Shown here: in pieces, positions 1 to 9,696 of the stretch
How positions within the stretch are numbered: position 1 is the first letter of the stretch
How the letters are laid out: the number at the start of each line of letters is the position of its first letter
Source of the DNA: Clostridium sp. D53t1_180928_C8
Lineage (GTDB): Bacteria > Bacillota > Clostridia > Clostridiales > Clostridiaceae
Length of the DNA: 64,000 bases
Assembly: GCF_015667795.1 (NCBI RefSeq)
Contig: NZ_JADPEL010000015.1
Location: 1-64,000 of the forward strand
Direction: 5' to 3'
Notes under the pieces: model-generated
Database searches by the model: none
Seen by the model: the letters and a program-made list of their open reading frames with translations, nothing else
Told to the model about the DNA's origin: nothing
Program-made: the position numbers and the translations under genes

Positions 1-147
1 TTAATAGAATTTAATTGTAGTGATTTTATAACAATACATATTATAATTAATAAGAAGGTAAGTAACTAATATATTTAAATGTGAATAAATATATATAAGT
101 GCTATATTTAAGTACTCAACTATAAATTAAAAGGATATTTTTGAATA

Positions 148-999
148 ATGAAGTATAGAATGATTTGTATAGATATGGACGGAACCTTATTAGGAAAAAA
201 TAAAAAAATTTCACAGTTTAATAAAGATATAATAAAGAAAGCTCATGATAAAGGTGTAGAAATTGTTGTGACTACAGGGAGGTTATACAATAATGCAGCT
301 TATTTTTCAAATATTTTAGGGGTTAGCTCTCCTGTTATAGCAGCTAATGGAGCAGTTGTTATTAATAAAAGAACAAACGAAATCATTTATGAACGTGAAA
401 TTCCAAAAGTAGATTGTATAAATATTTATGATATATTGACAAAATATAAATTGCCATTTAATTTTCATACAACTAATAAAATATATTGTAGCAATTGGAT
501 AAGTAGAATAGGAACAGAAATTTTAATGACTAAGCAAAAGTGTTTTGAACATTTGAATATAGAATATATTACTGTTAGATCTAGACATGAATGGATAAAA
601 GTTTTTGAAAAGGAAAGTGGATCCATGGCAAAGTGTATAGCATTCAGTGCTAATACAAAAAAAGTTATAGAAACTAGAGCTGAGATTGAAAAATTAAGTA
701 ATGTTGTAACATTTGCATCAGGTGGGCATAGTTTAGAAATTAATTGCAAGGGAGTATCTAAAGGCAATGCAGTTAAGGTATTAGCAAAAAGGTTTGGGAT
801 AAACAAAGAGGAAGTTATATGCATTGGAGACAATGAAAATGATATCTCAATGATAGAATTTGCAGGGCTAGGAATAGCTATGGGCAATGCAATTGAGAGA
901 GTAAAAGCTGCTGCAGATTATATTACAGATACAAATAAAAATAATGGAGTTGGAAAGGCTATAGAAAAGTTTATATTGAATATAGATAATATTATTTAA
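148..999 (+). CDS. HAD-superfamily Cof-type sugar-phosphate phosphatase
   Basis: Predicted cytoplasmic hydrolase of the Cof/HAD-IIB class, which dephosphorylates sugar phosphates or similar small phosphoesters; the substrate cannot be told from sequence. Motif I reads DMDGT with the nucleophile and acid/base at Asp9 and Asp11. Lys205 fits motif III and GDNEND at 228-232 is motif IV. The long insert between them is the C2 cap, and 283 residues is the usual length. The start has an AAAGGA ribosome site. It stands alone: no partner precedes it in the window and a strong terminator follows. Family certain, substrate unknown. Confidence 0.9.
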   Translation: MKYRMICIDMDGTLLGKNKKISQFNKDIIKKAHDKGVEIVVTTGRLYNNAAYFSNILGVSSPVIAANGAVVINKRTNEIIYEREIPKVDCINIYDILTKYKLPFNFHTTNKIYCSNWISRIGTEILMTKQKCFEHLNIEYITVRSRHEWIKVFEKESGSMAKCIAFSANTKKVIETRAEIEKLSNVVTFASGGHSLEINCKGVSKGNAVKVLAKRFGINKEEVICIGDNENDISMIEFAGLGIAMGNAIERVKAAADYITDTNKNNGVGKAIEKFILNIDNII

Positions 1000-1016
1000 T
1001 AATTCAAATGTTTTAG

Positions 1017-1044
1017 GAAACTAACTAAGGTTAGTTTCTTTTTT
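1017..1044 (+). terminator. Rho-independent terminator after HAD phosphatase
   Basis: A perfect 9-bp stem (GAAACTAAC / GTTAGTTTC) with a TAAG loop is followed by TTTTTT. It separates the phosphatase from the two-component genes. Confidence 0.9.
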
Positions 1045-1150
1045 ATGAAAAATGTTGACATAATATGGGGGTTATAATAGAAAAAAATTGAAGTATATGA
1101 TATTATATGTATAAATTATATATAACTATGGCTTGAGGGATGTGGAGACA

Positions 1151-2683
1151 ATGTATAAAATCTTAATTGTTGATGATGAGTTTAATGAGAGAAGAGGGAT
1201 ACAGGGGCTCATATGCAAATATCAATATCCATTAGAGGTAAGACAAGCTCCAAATGGAAAAATTGCGTTAGAGATAATGGAAAAAGAAGAATTTGATATT
1301 CTACTTACAGATATAAAAATGCCTTTCATGACGGGGATAGAGCTTATTGAACAGGTGAATAAACGGGGATGGCATCCTATTTGTATTATATATAGTGCAT
1401 ACGGTGAATTTGAGTATGCTCAAAATGCAATTCAGTTGGGAGTTCTTCAGTATCTTTTGAAACCGATTAAATTAGAAAAATTCCAAGAGGTTTTTCAGAA
1501 GGTTATTGAGATATGCAAGGAAAAAAGAACACAGAAGGTTAAAAATGAAGAGCTAAAGAAAACGTTAAAATCTATTGAGTGTGAAAAGTATGCACAAAAG
1601 ATTATAAGATATTTGGAGCTAGAAGAAGGTGAAGAAAGCTTTGATAAGTTTAATGAAACAATACAGAATGAAGCTTTTTATCCAATTATAATATCCTTAT
1701 ATTCATCATCAATTTTTAAATATTGGGAGAATTATGAACAAGATATTTTAAATGTGGTTGGAGAGGAGTCTTTAATTATAAATAAAAGTGATACACAGTT
1801 TTTAATTTTAATACGAAATAGAACTTTAAATTCAAAACAAATGGAAGAAATATGTAAAACTTTTATTGAAATTTCCCAAAATAAATATCAGTCAGAAATT
1901 TATGTTGTAGCAGGACAATTCTGCAAAGATATAAAAGAATTAAAAGAAGAATACACAAAAATGATAAATCAGTTGGATTATCAGTTTTTTGTGTCTAAAA
2001 GTATGTATTTTATTAATAATGAAAACGGTATAATAAGAAAAAAAAGTGAAATGCTCTATTTATATTATGAAAGAATTCTAACATTTGCAAAATTAAAAGA
2101 TTATCAGGGGATGAATGATGAATTCAAAAAGGCTTTCAAATATGTAGAAGAATCAGAAGGTTTTACTTCACTTTATATAAAATATAATTTTTCTGAAGTA
2201 ATAAAAAAGTGTTGTGAAATTTTGAATAGTGAAGAACGTATGATGGAGATAGTTGAAGACATATATGGTGCAAACTCAATTTGCCAAGTAAAGACAGCTA
2301 TATTTAACTTAATTGAGACTTTATCTAAAACTGGAAAAGATAAAAATAAAGAAAATAGGCTTATTGTATTAGTAAAAAGTATTGTTAATGAACGGTTTAG
2401 TGATTATAATCTAAATGTTTCGCAAATTGCGGAGGATATGAACATGTCAGCAGCATATCTAAGTACACTTTTTAAAGTAGAGACGAAGCAGAATCTAGCA
2501 AAGTATATTTCTCAATATAGATTAGAAAAAGCTAAAGAACTATTAAAAACTACAAATATGAAGATATCTGATATTTCGAAAAAGGTGGGATATATGAATC
2601 CATCATATTTTATTTTATTATTCAAAAATAACGTGGGTTGTAGCCCAGCAAAATACAGGGAGAAGTTTTTCAAAAATGAATAA
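1151..2683 (+). CDS. YesN-type response regulator with AraC DNA-binding domain
   Basis: Response regulator of the YesN family. An N-terminal receiver domain (about residues 1-120) has the acidic pair at Asp8-Asp9 and the phospho-acceptor Asp54 in DILLTDIKMP. A poorly conserved middle region of about 270 residues follows, then a C-terminal AraC domain with two helix-turn-helices, the second ending in the usual GYMNPSYF...FKNNVGCSPAKYR signature. I start at ATG 1151, where the protein begins MYKILIVDDE as receivers do; a TTG 18 bases upstream overlaps the GAGGGA ribosome site. The next gene, the cognate kinase, overlaps its end by 8 bases. It probably activates the downstream sugar importer and glycosidase genes. 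Confidence 0.92.
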   Translation: MYKILIVDDEFNERRGIQGLICKYQYPLEVRQAPNGKIALEIMEKEEFDILLTDIKMPFMTGIELIEQVNKRGWHPICIIYSAYGEFEYAQNAIQLGVLQYLLKPIKLEKFQEVFQKVIEICKEKRTQKVKNEELKKTLKSIECEKYAQKIIRYLELEEGEESFDKFNETIQNEAFYPIIISLYSSSIFKYWENYEQDILNVVGEESLIINKSDTQFLILIRNRTLNSKQMEEICKTFIEISQNKYQSEIYVVAGQFCKDIKELKEEYTKMINQLDYQFFVSKSMYFINNENGIIRKKSEMLYLYYERILTFAKLKDYQGMNDEFKKAFKYVEESEGFTSLYIKYNFSEVIKKCCEILNSEERMMEIVEDIYGANSICQVKTAIFNLIETLSKTGKDKNKENRLIVLVKSIVNERFSDYNLNVSQIAEDMNMSAAYLSTLFKVETKQNLAKYISQYRLEKAKELLKTTNMKISDISKKVGYMNPSYFILLFKNNVGCSPAKYREKFFKNE

Positions 2684-4310
2684 AAAAATAAAATCTTTTC
2701 GGGAACAATTAAAAAGAGCATTTATTGTAGTTATTGTAATACCGGTTTTGAGTCTTGGTAGTTTTATGTTCTACTCATCTTTTAGATTTATTGAAAATCA
2801 AATATTATCGGAAAGTATGAATTTAATTAAACAAAGTTCGATAGATATGGAAAATCGTATTAAAGTTTGTGATGATTCATTACGTTATTTGGTTGCAAAT
2901 TATGATTTAAGAGATTTTCTTTTAATTAATAGGGAGGATTACCTAGATTTAAGTAAGGCATCTAAAAATATAAGGGAATTACTTTACAATGTTCTTATGG
3001 TAAATAGATATTATAAGTCATTAACTATATATACTGACAAAGAGTTTTTTGTACTTACAGATTTTCTTAAAGATTCAAAGCAAGTGGAAAATGAGGAGTG
3101 GTATAAAAACATAGTAAAATCAGAAGGTAGTTATTGGTGGTATGAAGATGATAAGGTTTTTTTAGGAAAAACAATCATGGCAGCATATCCTCCAAGCCCA
3201 ATTGGAGTTATTAAAGTAGAGCTGAAAAATGATGTATTTTTAGATAGTTTTCTTATTTTTAAAGATATACCTATAAAAATAGAGATCAAGGACAGTGAAG
3301 AGGTATTTTATGAATATATGGATTCAGGGTGGAATGGAAATCCAAGATTAAAAAAAGATGATAAGTTTGAAACTAATGGATGGAGCATTACATATCAGAT
3401 TGATAAAAATTATTATGATAACTATATGAATATTAGCTTAGTAACGCCAATATTGGTTATATTTATGGTATTGATATTGTCTTGGTTTCTAATATATTAT
3501 TATTCAAATAGGCTAGCTAAGGGGTTGTCCGTATTAGTTGAACAAATAGAAGAAGTTCAAAAAGGAAATCTAGATATTTCTATTAAGTTATCAGAGACTA
3601 CAGAAATTAATATTTTGGCAACAAGTATACAAAACTTGTTAAATAAAATTAAGCAGTTGATAAGAGAAGTATATTCAAAGGAAATTGAACGGCAGAATTT
3701 AGAGTTAAATTTATTACAATCAAAAATGAATCCGCATTTTTTATATAATAATTTATCGGCAATTAATTGGATTGCACTGGAAAATGGACAAGAAAAAATT
3801 TATATTATAGCAACAGAGCTAGCTAATTTTTACAGGACTGCTTTAAATAGAGGAAAAAATATTGATAAGCTTTCAATAGAATTGGAGAATATTAAAGCAT
3901 ATATTAGACTTCAACTTATTTCTCATGAAAATTCATTCAATGTAAAATATCATATTGATGAAAGTGCGCTAAATAAAGAGGTACCGTTATTCATTTTGCA
4001 ACCTCTAGTTGAAAATGCTATTGAACATGGAATCGATCAACTATGGGATGAAGCTGGAAAGATTGAAATAATAATTGAAAGGGATGAGGAATGGCTTCTT
4101 ATGAAAGTACATGATAATGGAACAGCATTATACGAAAAAATAGGAACTGCTGAATTGCCTGAAGAAAAATTTGGATATGCAACTAGTAATGTACAGAAGC
4201 GGATTAGACTATTATATGGAGATGAAGGTGGATTAAAAATACTAGCAGATAAATCTGGAACAACTGCTATTGTAAGAGTTAGGATTGAAGATTTAAAAAA
4301 ATTAATGTGA
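2676..4310 (+). CDS. YesM-type membrane sensor histidine kinase
   Basis: Membrane histidine kinase of the YesM/LytS-like class. A first membrane helix (about 17-36) and a second (about 250-276) flank an extracellular sensor domain of some 210 residues. A HAMP-like linker follows, then the His_kinase domain whose KMNPHFLYNNL box (near residue 352) carries the phospho-accepting His. The ATPase has an N-box VENAIEHG near 445 and a DNG motif. The start overlaps the response regulator by 8 bases, so the pair is translationally coupled. Such kinases usually sense extracellular oligosaccharides, often with the neighbouring binding protein; that role is inferred here. Confidence 0.92.
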   Translation: MNKKIKSFREQLKRAFIVVIVIPVLSLGSFMFYSSFRFIENQILSESMNLIKQSSIDMENRIKVCDDSLRYLVANYDLRDFLLINREDYLDLSKASKNIRELLYNVLMVNRYYKSLTIYTDKEFFVLTDFLKDSKQVENEEWYKNIVKSEGSYWWYEDDKVFLGKTIMAAYPPSPIGVIKVELKNDVFLDSFLIFKDIPIKIEIKDSEEVFYEYMDSGWNGNPRLKKDDKFETNGWSITYQIDKNYYDNYMNISLVTPILVIFMVLILSWFLIYYYSNRLAKGLSVLVEQIEEVQKGNLDISIKLSETTEINILATSIQNLLNKIKQLIREVYSKEIERQNLELNLLQSKMNPHFLYNNLSAINWIALENGQEKIYIIATELANFYRTALNRGKNIDKLSIELENIKAYIRLQLISHENSFNVKYHIDESALNKEVPLFILQPLVENAIEHGIDQLWDEAGKIEIIIERDEEWLLMKVHDNGTALYEKIGTAELPEEKFGYATSNVQKRIRLLYGDEGGLKILADKSGTTAIVRVRIEDLKKLM

Positions 4311-4322
4311 TTTAAAAAATAT

Positions 4323-4371
4323 AAGCCTTTAAACTGATAAATATTCTTCAGTTTAAAGGTTTATTTTATTT
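4323..4371 (+). terminator. Terminator after the two-component pair
   Basis: Stem 4323-4337 pairs with 4348-4362 (15 bp, one G-T pair), a 10-base loop, then an ATTTTATTT tail. The importer operon therefore probably has its own promoter downstream. Confidence 0.85.
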
Positions 4372-4499
4372 ATAGAAAAATTTAAATTTAGAATATAAAA
4401 AAATTGTTATATTTCTATAAAGATTTGGATAGAAGATAATGAAAAATAAAAATAAAATATAAATATAGACACGCGCTAATAAAAATTATAGAAAATGTA

Positions 4500-4514
4500 T
4501 TGAAAACGTATAGA
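4500..4514 (+). promoter_or_regulatory. Candidate catabolite-responsive (cre) site
   Basis: TTGAAAACGTATAGA matches the CcpA consensus WTGNAANCGNWNNCW at all but one fixed position. It lies about 160 bases before the binding-protein start, in the 360-base gap that should hold the operon promoter. CcpA control of a sugar importer would be expected; no clear -35/-10 pair could be fixed here. Confidence 0.45.
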
Positions 4515-4673
4515 GGTGTTAAAAGTAATAAAATTATTTTAGCCTTGTTCATTATTCTTTTTATTTTGGAAGATAATAATTTCGTATATTTAAATTAATT
4601 ATATTATCCAAATAGAGAAGAAAAATGTTCATATAACTTAACATAATGTATAGAGATGAAAGGGGAAGGTATT

Positions 4674-5963
4674 ATGAAAAAGAGAGTAATAAGTAGTTTA
4701 GTGAGCATGGTATTAGCAACAACAATGCTTGTTGGATGTGGAAATGGTAGTAATGGAGGAAGCTCACAAAAAGATAATAGTAAGGGAGGGGTTACAGTTA
4801 CAATGACAGGGTGGTATACAGAAGAGAATATGGAACCTGTAATTAGTAAAGTAAATGAGATGCTAGAAGGTAAATATAATGTAGAGTATACGTATATCAA
4901 TCTTGATGAATATAACAATGTATTAAGTACTCAGTTAGCAGCAGGAGAAGGGCCTGATATCATAACAGACGGAACAAATTTCCCAGCGAGAATAAAGGCA
5001 GGAAATCTGAAGGAAATTACAGGAAGTGATTATTTAGATGGAATAAATGAAGCAGGAATGGCTTTATCTACTTCTGAAGATGGAAAGGTATATGGTATTC
5101 CTTCATATGGATGGTTCTCTGGACTTTGGTATAACAAGGATATATTTGAAAAAAACAATATTACCGAATTACCTCAGACATTTGATGAACTTGTAGCTGT
5201 ATGTGATAAGTTAAGTGCTGCAGGAGTACAACCTCTTGGATTTGGATTATCAGATGGAGATCAAGGTATGCATTCTTTAATGGGCTATATTGAAAATACA
5301 TTCTATGAAACAAGTGAAGAGGGAAAAAATTTTGATGAAGAATTTTCTTATGGAGAGAAGAAGATGAATGGCACTCTAAATAAGTATGTCAAAGAGTGGA
5401 GTGTATTAATTGAAAAAGGATACATTACACCTGAAATGGTCGGTACTTCAAATGAGCAGGCATTAAGTAATTTTATTTCAGGAAAAACTGCAATGTTTAA
5501 TGCAGGGCCTTGGTATTACACAAATATAAAAGAAGCAAATATGAATGTAGGAATGATGCCTCACCTTGGAAAAATGGCAGATGTACAGTATATGCTTGGT
5601 GGGCCAGCAGCAAATTTCGGTATTAATGCAAATACTAAGAATGAAGAAGGAGCAGATGCAGTTATGAAAGCTCTTGCTTCTGTAGAAGTACAGCAGGCAT
5701 TCGCAGATGCAAATGAAGGAAGCTTTAGCTATAAAGAAGGTGTAAAGGTAGATATGCCGGAAGAATATGATATAGTAAAACCTATTCTAGAGGCTGGAAA
5801 TGTAGCATGTAGCTGGGAGCGTTGGGGTGTAAATATGCCAGCTCAAACTCTAATTGATGAACTGTTATCTCAGCTTCAAGGACTTGTAACTGGTGATTTA
5901 ACTGTAGATGATTTTATAAAGTCACTAGATAGCAGAGCAGATGCTATAAGATATAAGGAGTAA
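4674..5963 (+). CDS. Sugar ABC transporter substrate-binding lipoprotein
   Basis: Extracellular solute-binding protein, family 1 (oligosaccharide type). The start ATG 4674 follows AGGGGAAGG and gives a short signal peptide with lipobox LVGC, so the mature protein is anchored by a lipidated Cys. A Gly/Ser/Asn-rich linker leads into the binding domain; family features include AGEGPDIITD, YGIPSYGWFSGLWYNKDIF and SGKTAMFNAGPWYYTNI. It is the first gene of the importer, ahead of two permeases. The ligand is probably an oligosaccharide handled by the two downstream cytoplasmic enzymes, but its identity cannot be read from sequence. Confidence 0.93.
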   Translation: MKKRVISSLVSMVLATTMLVGCGNGSNGGSSQKDNSKGGVTVTMTGWYTEENMEPVISKVNEMLEGKYNVEYTYINLDEYNNVLSTQLAAGEGPDIITDGTNFPARIKAGNLKEITGSDYLDGINEAGMALSTSEDGKVYGIPSYGWFSGLWYNKDIFEKNNITELPQTFDELVAVCDKLSAAGVQPLGFGLSDGDQGMHSLMGYIENTFYETSEEGKNFDEEFSYGEKKMNGTLNKYVKEWSVLIEKGYITPEMVGTSNEQALSNFISGKTAMFNAGPWYYTNIKEANMNVGMMPHLGKMADVQYMLGGPAANFGINANTKNEEGADAVMKALASVEVQQAFADANEGSFSYKEGVKVDMPEEYDIVKPILEAGNVACSWERWGVNMPAQTLIDELLSQLQGLVTGDLTVDDFIKSLDSRADAIRYKE

Positions 5964-5973
5964 TAAGATAAAG

Positions 5974-6003
5974 GAGAAGTCTGACTAGTATGTTAGGCTT
6001 CTC
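5974..6003 (+). other. Intercistronic hairpin between binding protein and permease
   Basis: GAGAAGTCTGAC (5974-5985) pairs with GTTAGGCTTCTC (5992-6003), 12 bp with two G-T pairs and a 6-base loop. No U-tract follows. Hairpins at this place in importer operons usually stabilise the upstream mRNA or reduce readthrough so that binding protein outnumbers permease; that role is inferred. Confidence 0.6.
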
Positions 6004-6020
6004 AATAAAAAGGAGGAGCT

Positions 6021-6908
6021 ATGAATAGGAGATTAAAACTAAAGGGTAATATGCCGTATATTATTATGGTACTTCCCGCAGTGGTATTATTTGTCACATT
6101 TTTTATAATCCCATTGATTTTTACCGGACGATACAGTTTTTATAATTGGACTAACTATTCACCTAATATTCCATTTGTTGGATTAGATAATTATAAAGCT
6201 ATTTTTGGAGATAAGACAATCTTTGTAGGGATTAAAAATTCATTGATTTATGCATTTTCAACAGTAATTCTTCAGAGCTTTATTGCTTTGCCTGTGGCAG
6301 TTTTACTGAATAAAAAGTTTAAAGGAAGAAACTTCTTCCGTGCATTATTTTTCTGCCCTGCAGTATTAAGTACATTAGTCGTAGGATATTTGTGGAAGTA
6401 CTTACTTTCAGCAAGTGATTATGGATTTGTAAATCAGGTACTTGTAAACCTTGGATTTGAAAAAGTTAACTTTATGGGAAATGGTAAAATTGCCCTGATA
6501 GTTATTATATTGACGCAGGTATGGCAGTGGTTTGGATGGTCTATGGTTATTTATTTAGGAAATCTTCAAAGCATAAGTGATGATTTGTATGAAGCGGCAT
6601 CCATTGACGGAGCAGGAACTTTAAAACAATTTTGGCATATTACAATTCCAGGATTGGCACCAGCAATAAAAATTAATTTAATTAATGGTACAATTGCAGG
6701 ATTGAAAGTATTTGATATTGTAGTATCTATGACTGGGGGAGGTCCTGCACATAAGACTGATACAATTCTTACCTTGATGTTCTCTAAGTTTTCAGAAGGT
6801 AATTATGGATATGCATCAGCATTTGGTATTGTATTTTTAATTGTAAGTATGATTGTTGCATGTATCATGCTTGGGTTATTTGGAAAATGGGAAAGGAGGT
6901 TAGAATAA
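6021..6908 (+). CDS. Sugar ABC transporter permease (MalF/UgpA type)
   Basis: Inner-membrane permease of a carbohydrate (CUT1) ABC importer, 295 residues with about six hydrophobic helices, the first at about 13-35. The cytoplasmic EAA loop is clear (EAASIDGAGTLKQFWHITIP, near residue 190) and would contact the ATPase. The start follows AAAAAGGAGGAG. Its stop codon overlaps the ATG of the second permease (TAATG), so the two are translationally coupled. No ATPase gene lies in this locus, so a shared MsmK/UgpC-like ATPase encoded elsewhere is expected, as is common for CUT1 importers in Gram-positive bacteria. Confidence 0.94.
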   Translation: MNRRLKLKGNMPYIIMVLPAVVLFVTFFIIPLIFTGRYSFYNWTNYSPNIPFVGLDNYKAIFGDKTIFVGIKNSLIYAFSTVILQSFIALPVAVLLNKKFKGRNFFRALFFCPAVLSTLVVGYLWKYLLSASDYGFVNQVLVNLGFEKVNFMGNGKIALIVIILTQVWQWFGWSMVIYLGNLQSISDDLYEAASIDGAGTLKQFWHITIPGLAPAIKINLINGTIAGLKVFDIVVSMTGGGPAHKTDTILTLMFSKFSEGNYGYASAFGIVFLIVSMIVACIMLGLFGKWERRLE

Positions 6909-7747
6909 TGAAAATGAAAAGAAAAAAAATGATAGCAAGCACTGCAAAATATGTTTTATTAAGTATTCTTGCAATAATAGTGGTTATTCCTATTTATTAT
7001 TTGGTTGTTACGACTTTTAAGACATCAACAGAAGCTGCTCTATCACCTATGGCATTACCATCACGTATTGATTTTAGTTCTTATGTGAATGCATTTGAAA
7101 AGATGCAGTATCCAAGAGCCTTTAAAAATACAGTAATTATAACAGGATGTTCGGTGATTGGATTGATTTTATCTGCTTCTATGTGTGGATATGTATTGAA
7201 TAGAAAAGGTAAATATAAGACGGTTCAAGGAATATTTCTTCTTATCCTTTCTGGTATGATGTTCCCTTATCAGATGTCAATTTTAGGATTATATAAGGTA
7301 ATTCAGCAAATGAATCTTATGAATTCACTTCTTGGTGTAATTTTAATTAATATTGCAATTAATATACCATTTGCTACGTTCTTAATTAAGAGTTTCGTAA
7401 ATACGATTCCAATTGAATTAGAAGAAGCAGCAAGGATTGATGGATGTGGTACTTTCCGTACATTTTGGACAATTATATTTCCGCTGATGAAGCCAACTAT
7501 TGCTACAGTTGCAATTTTAAATACGCTTACAATTTGGAATGATTTTATGGGACCATTGTATTTCTTACAGTCTCGTGAGAATAATGTTATTCTTCAGGAA
7601 GTATATAGAAATATCGGTCAGTTCTCTACAGATTGGACTAGCCTATTCCCAATGATGGTTCTTGGTGTACTTCCATTACTTATTTTCTATCTATTCATGC
7701 AAAGATATATTATAGGTGGAGTTATGAACGGATCAGTGAAAGGATAA
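6908..7747 (+). CDS. Sugar ABC transporter permease (MalG/UgpE type)
   Basis: Second permease subunit of the CUT1 importer, about 279 residues from the chosen start. ATG 6908 overlaps the previous stop and is preceded by AAAGGAGG; an upstream in-frame ATG at 6860 would lie deep inside the previous gene. It has six predicted helices and the EAA loop EEAARIDGCGTFRTFWTIIF. The C-terminus (FMQRYIIGGVMNGSVKG) matches the usual MalG-type ending. The next gene follows four bases after its stop, so importer and enzymes appear to be one transcription unit. Confidence 0.94.
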   Translation: MKMKRKKMIASTAKYVLLSILAIIVVIPIYYLVVTTFKTSTEAALSPMALPSRIDFSSYVNAFEKMQYPRAFKNTVIITGCSVIGLILSASMCGYVLNRKGKYKTVQGIFLLILSGMMFPYQMSILGLYKVIQQMNLMNSLLGVILINIAINIPFATFLIKSFVNTIPIELEEAARIDGCGTFRTFWTIIFPLMKPTIATVAILNTLTIWNDFMGPLYFLQSRENNVILQEVYRNIGQFSTDWTSLFPMMVLGVLPLLIFYLFMQRYIIGGVMNGSVKG

Positions 7748-7751
7748 AAAA

Positions 7752-9674
7752 ATGAAAGAGTTAATAAATGAAAAATTTATAATTAGATCAGATAAAGAAA
7801 ATAAACTTATCTTTTTAGGCCATAAAGGTGATAGTACTGGTATGAACTGGATAGAAGGGAATGAAAAATGGGGAACTGTTTTTTATCCAGAAGGAATTAG
7901 TGTTTTAATAGAAAGAAAATTTTCAGAGGATGGAAATTTAAGAGAAGTATATAGTTTCACAAATACTACTGAATTTCCAATTAGTTTCAAAAGAACAGAT
8001 ATAGGAATTTATACAACCTTTAATGATAACTATGAGGATACTGATATTTGTATTGAAAAGAAATGTCATACACATATTTTCTGTGGTGAAAATGCTGCCT
8101 ATATTATGGCTTTACAAATGGGAGGAAGAGCTCCACATTTGGGAATGAAAGTTATAAGAGGAAGTATTGTATCTTATAGTGTAGAGCGTGACTTGACTGA
8201 AGAAAGCAATGATAGGGGAGATTTTATTCTGCATCCAGATTTTCCGATTTTACAGCCAAGGGAAACTATAGAGATAGAGTGGGAGCTTTTCTGGTTTTTA
8301 GATAAAATTGACTTTAAAAGGAACCTTATGAAAACTTATGGATTTCCTGTAGTAAATTCACAGCAATTTACTTATTTTATGGGAGAAACAATAAAGTTTG
8401 ATGTGTTATCATCGGGAGTATTTAAAAAGGAACAGATTGAAATTAAATACCAAGGTAGAGAAATTCCATTTCAATTAGAATGTGATGGTAATATAACAGT
8501 AGTTAAATGTAGATATTTAGTAAAAGAACCTGGAGAACTTAAGTTTGATATCAATTTTGCAGAAAGAAGGACACATGTAAATTTCCTAGGATGTAAACAT
8601 TTATATCAAATGATAGAGGAAAGATGCCGTTTTATTGTGGAAAAGCAACAGTATCATAAGGAAGGAAGTGTTCTAGATGGAGCATACCTAATTTATGATA
8701 ATGAAGAAAAAAAGCAGTATTATAGCCATTTAGATGATCATAATGGAGGGCGTGAGAGAATTTGCATGGGAATTCTTATTGCAAGATATTTGCAGAAAAA
8801 TAAGAATGAAGCTTTTTTTGAAAGTCTTAAGAAGTATATAGCCTATATTTATAGAGAATTGTATGATTCTAAGACTGGGGTTGTATTTAATGATGTAAAA
8901 CGAAATAAGGATTGGCATAGGTTATATAATTATCCATGGATGTCTGTATTCTATTTAGAATTATATCGTTTGTTTAAAGATAGAAAGTATTTAGAGGATT
9001 CTTTCAGTACAATGGAACGTTATTATAAAGAGGGTGGAGGAACCTTTTATGGAATTGCAATTCCAGCAATAGAGTTATTAGAGTACCTTAAGCTAGAAAA
9101 TATGAAAGATGAAGCAGAAATATTTGAGAATGATTTTATAAAACATGCGCTTCATATTTTAGAGAATGGATTACATTATCCACCATTTGAAGTGCGTTAT
9201 GAACAGAGTATAGTAGCTCCTGCTGTGAGCTGTCTTCTTCAGGCTTATGATATTACTAGAGATAAACGCTTTTTAGAAGAGGCTGAAAAGCAAATGGAGG
9301 TTCTAGAATTATTTAATGGAGAGCAACCAGATTATCATCAATATGAAGTTGCTATAAGACATTGGGATGGTAGATGGTTTGGGAAATATAGGAATTATGG
9401 AGATACATACCCACATTATTGGAGCTCATTAACTGGAATAGATTTTATTCAGTACAGTAATATTACGGGTAATGAAAAATATAAAGAAAAAGCAAAAGCT
9501 TCTTTTAGAGGATGTTTAAATCTGTTTGGAACAGATGGAAGTGCTTCTTGTGCAATGGTTTATCCAGAGATGGTTAATGGAAAAAAAGGACATTATTATG
9601 ATCCATGGGCAAATGATCAGGATTGGGCACTTTATTTTGCATTAAGATATGAAGAAGCAACTATAAAAAAATAG
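7752..9674 (+). CDS. Cytoplasmic six-hairpin glycosidase-like protein
   Basis: A 640-residue protein without signal peptide, coded directly after the importer permeases. Residues 1-270 look beta-rich, as in the N-terminal domain of six-hairpin glycosidases. From about 285 onward there are repeated helical pairs with aromatic and acidic patches (for example LDDHNGGRERICMGILIARY, RLYNYPWMSVFYLELYRL, WDGRWFGKYRNYGDTYPHYW), the usual look of an (alpha/alpha)6 barrel. I do not recognise a named CAZy family, and catalytic residues cannot be assigned safely. Likely role: intracellular cleavage of the imported oligosaccharide, perhaps a uronide or modified sugar. Fold moderately sure, function inferred from context. 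Confidence 0.65.
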   Translation: MKELINEKFIIRSDKENKLIFLGHKGDSTGMNWIEGNEKWGTVFYPEGISVLIERKFSEDGNLREVYSFTNTTEFPISFKRTDIGIYTTFNDNYEDTDICIEKKCHTHIFCGENAAYIMALQMGGRAPHLGMKVIRGSIVSYSVERDLTEESNDRGDFILHPDFPILQPRETIEIEWELFWFLDKIDFKRNLMKTYGFPVVNSQQFTYFMGETIKFDVLSSGVFKKEQIEIKYQGREIPFQLECDGNITVVKCRYLVKEPGELKFDINFAERRTHVNFLGCKHLYQMIEERCRFIVEKQQYHKEGSVLDGAYLIYDNEEKKQYYSHLDDHNGGRERICMGILIARYLQKNKNEAFFESLKKYIAYIYRELYDSKTGVVFNDVKRNKDWHRLYNYPWMSVFYLELYRLFKDRKYLEDSFSTMERYYKEGGGTFYGIAIPAIELLEYLKLENMKDEAEIFENDFIKHALHILENGLHYPPFEVRYEQSIVAPAVSCLLQAYDITRDKRFLEEAEKQMEVLELFNGEQPDYHQYEVAIRHWDGRWFGKYRNYGDTYPHYWSSLTGIDFIQYSNITGNEKYKEKAKASFRGCLNLFGTDGSASCAMVYPEMVNGKKGHYYDPWANDQDWALYFALRYEEATIKK

Positions 9675-9696
9675 AAATAAGGGAAAGGAAAAATAT

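Noticed and set aside
465-887. 140-codon minus-strand frame inside the HAD phosphatase
   Set aside because: It lies wholly within a confidently identified gene, has no ribosome site and its low-complexity hydrophobic translation mirrors the gene on the other strand.
1054-1077. TTGACA/TATAAT promoter before the response regulator
   Set aside because: Both boxes exist but are only about 12 bases apart, too close for a normal sigma-A promoter.
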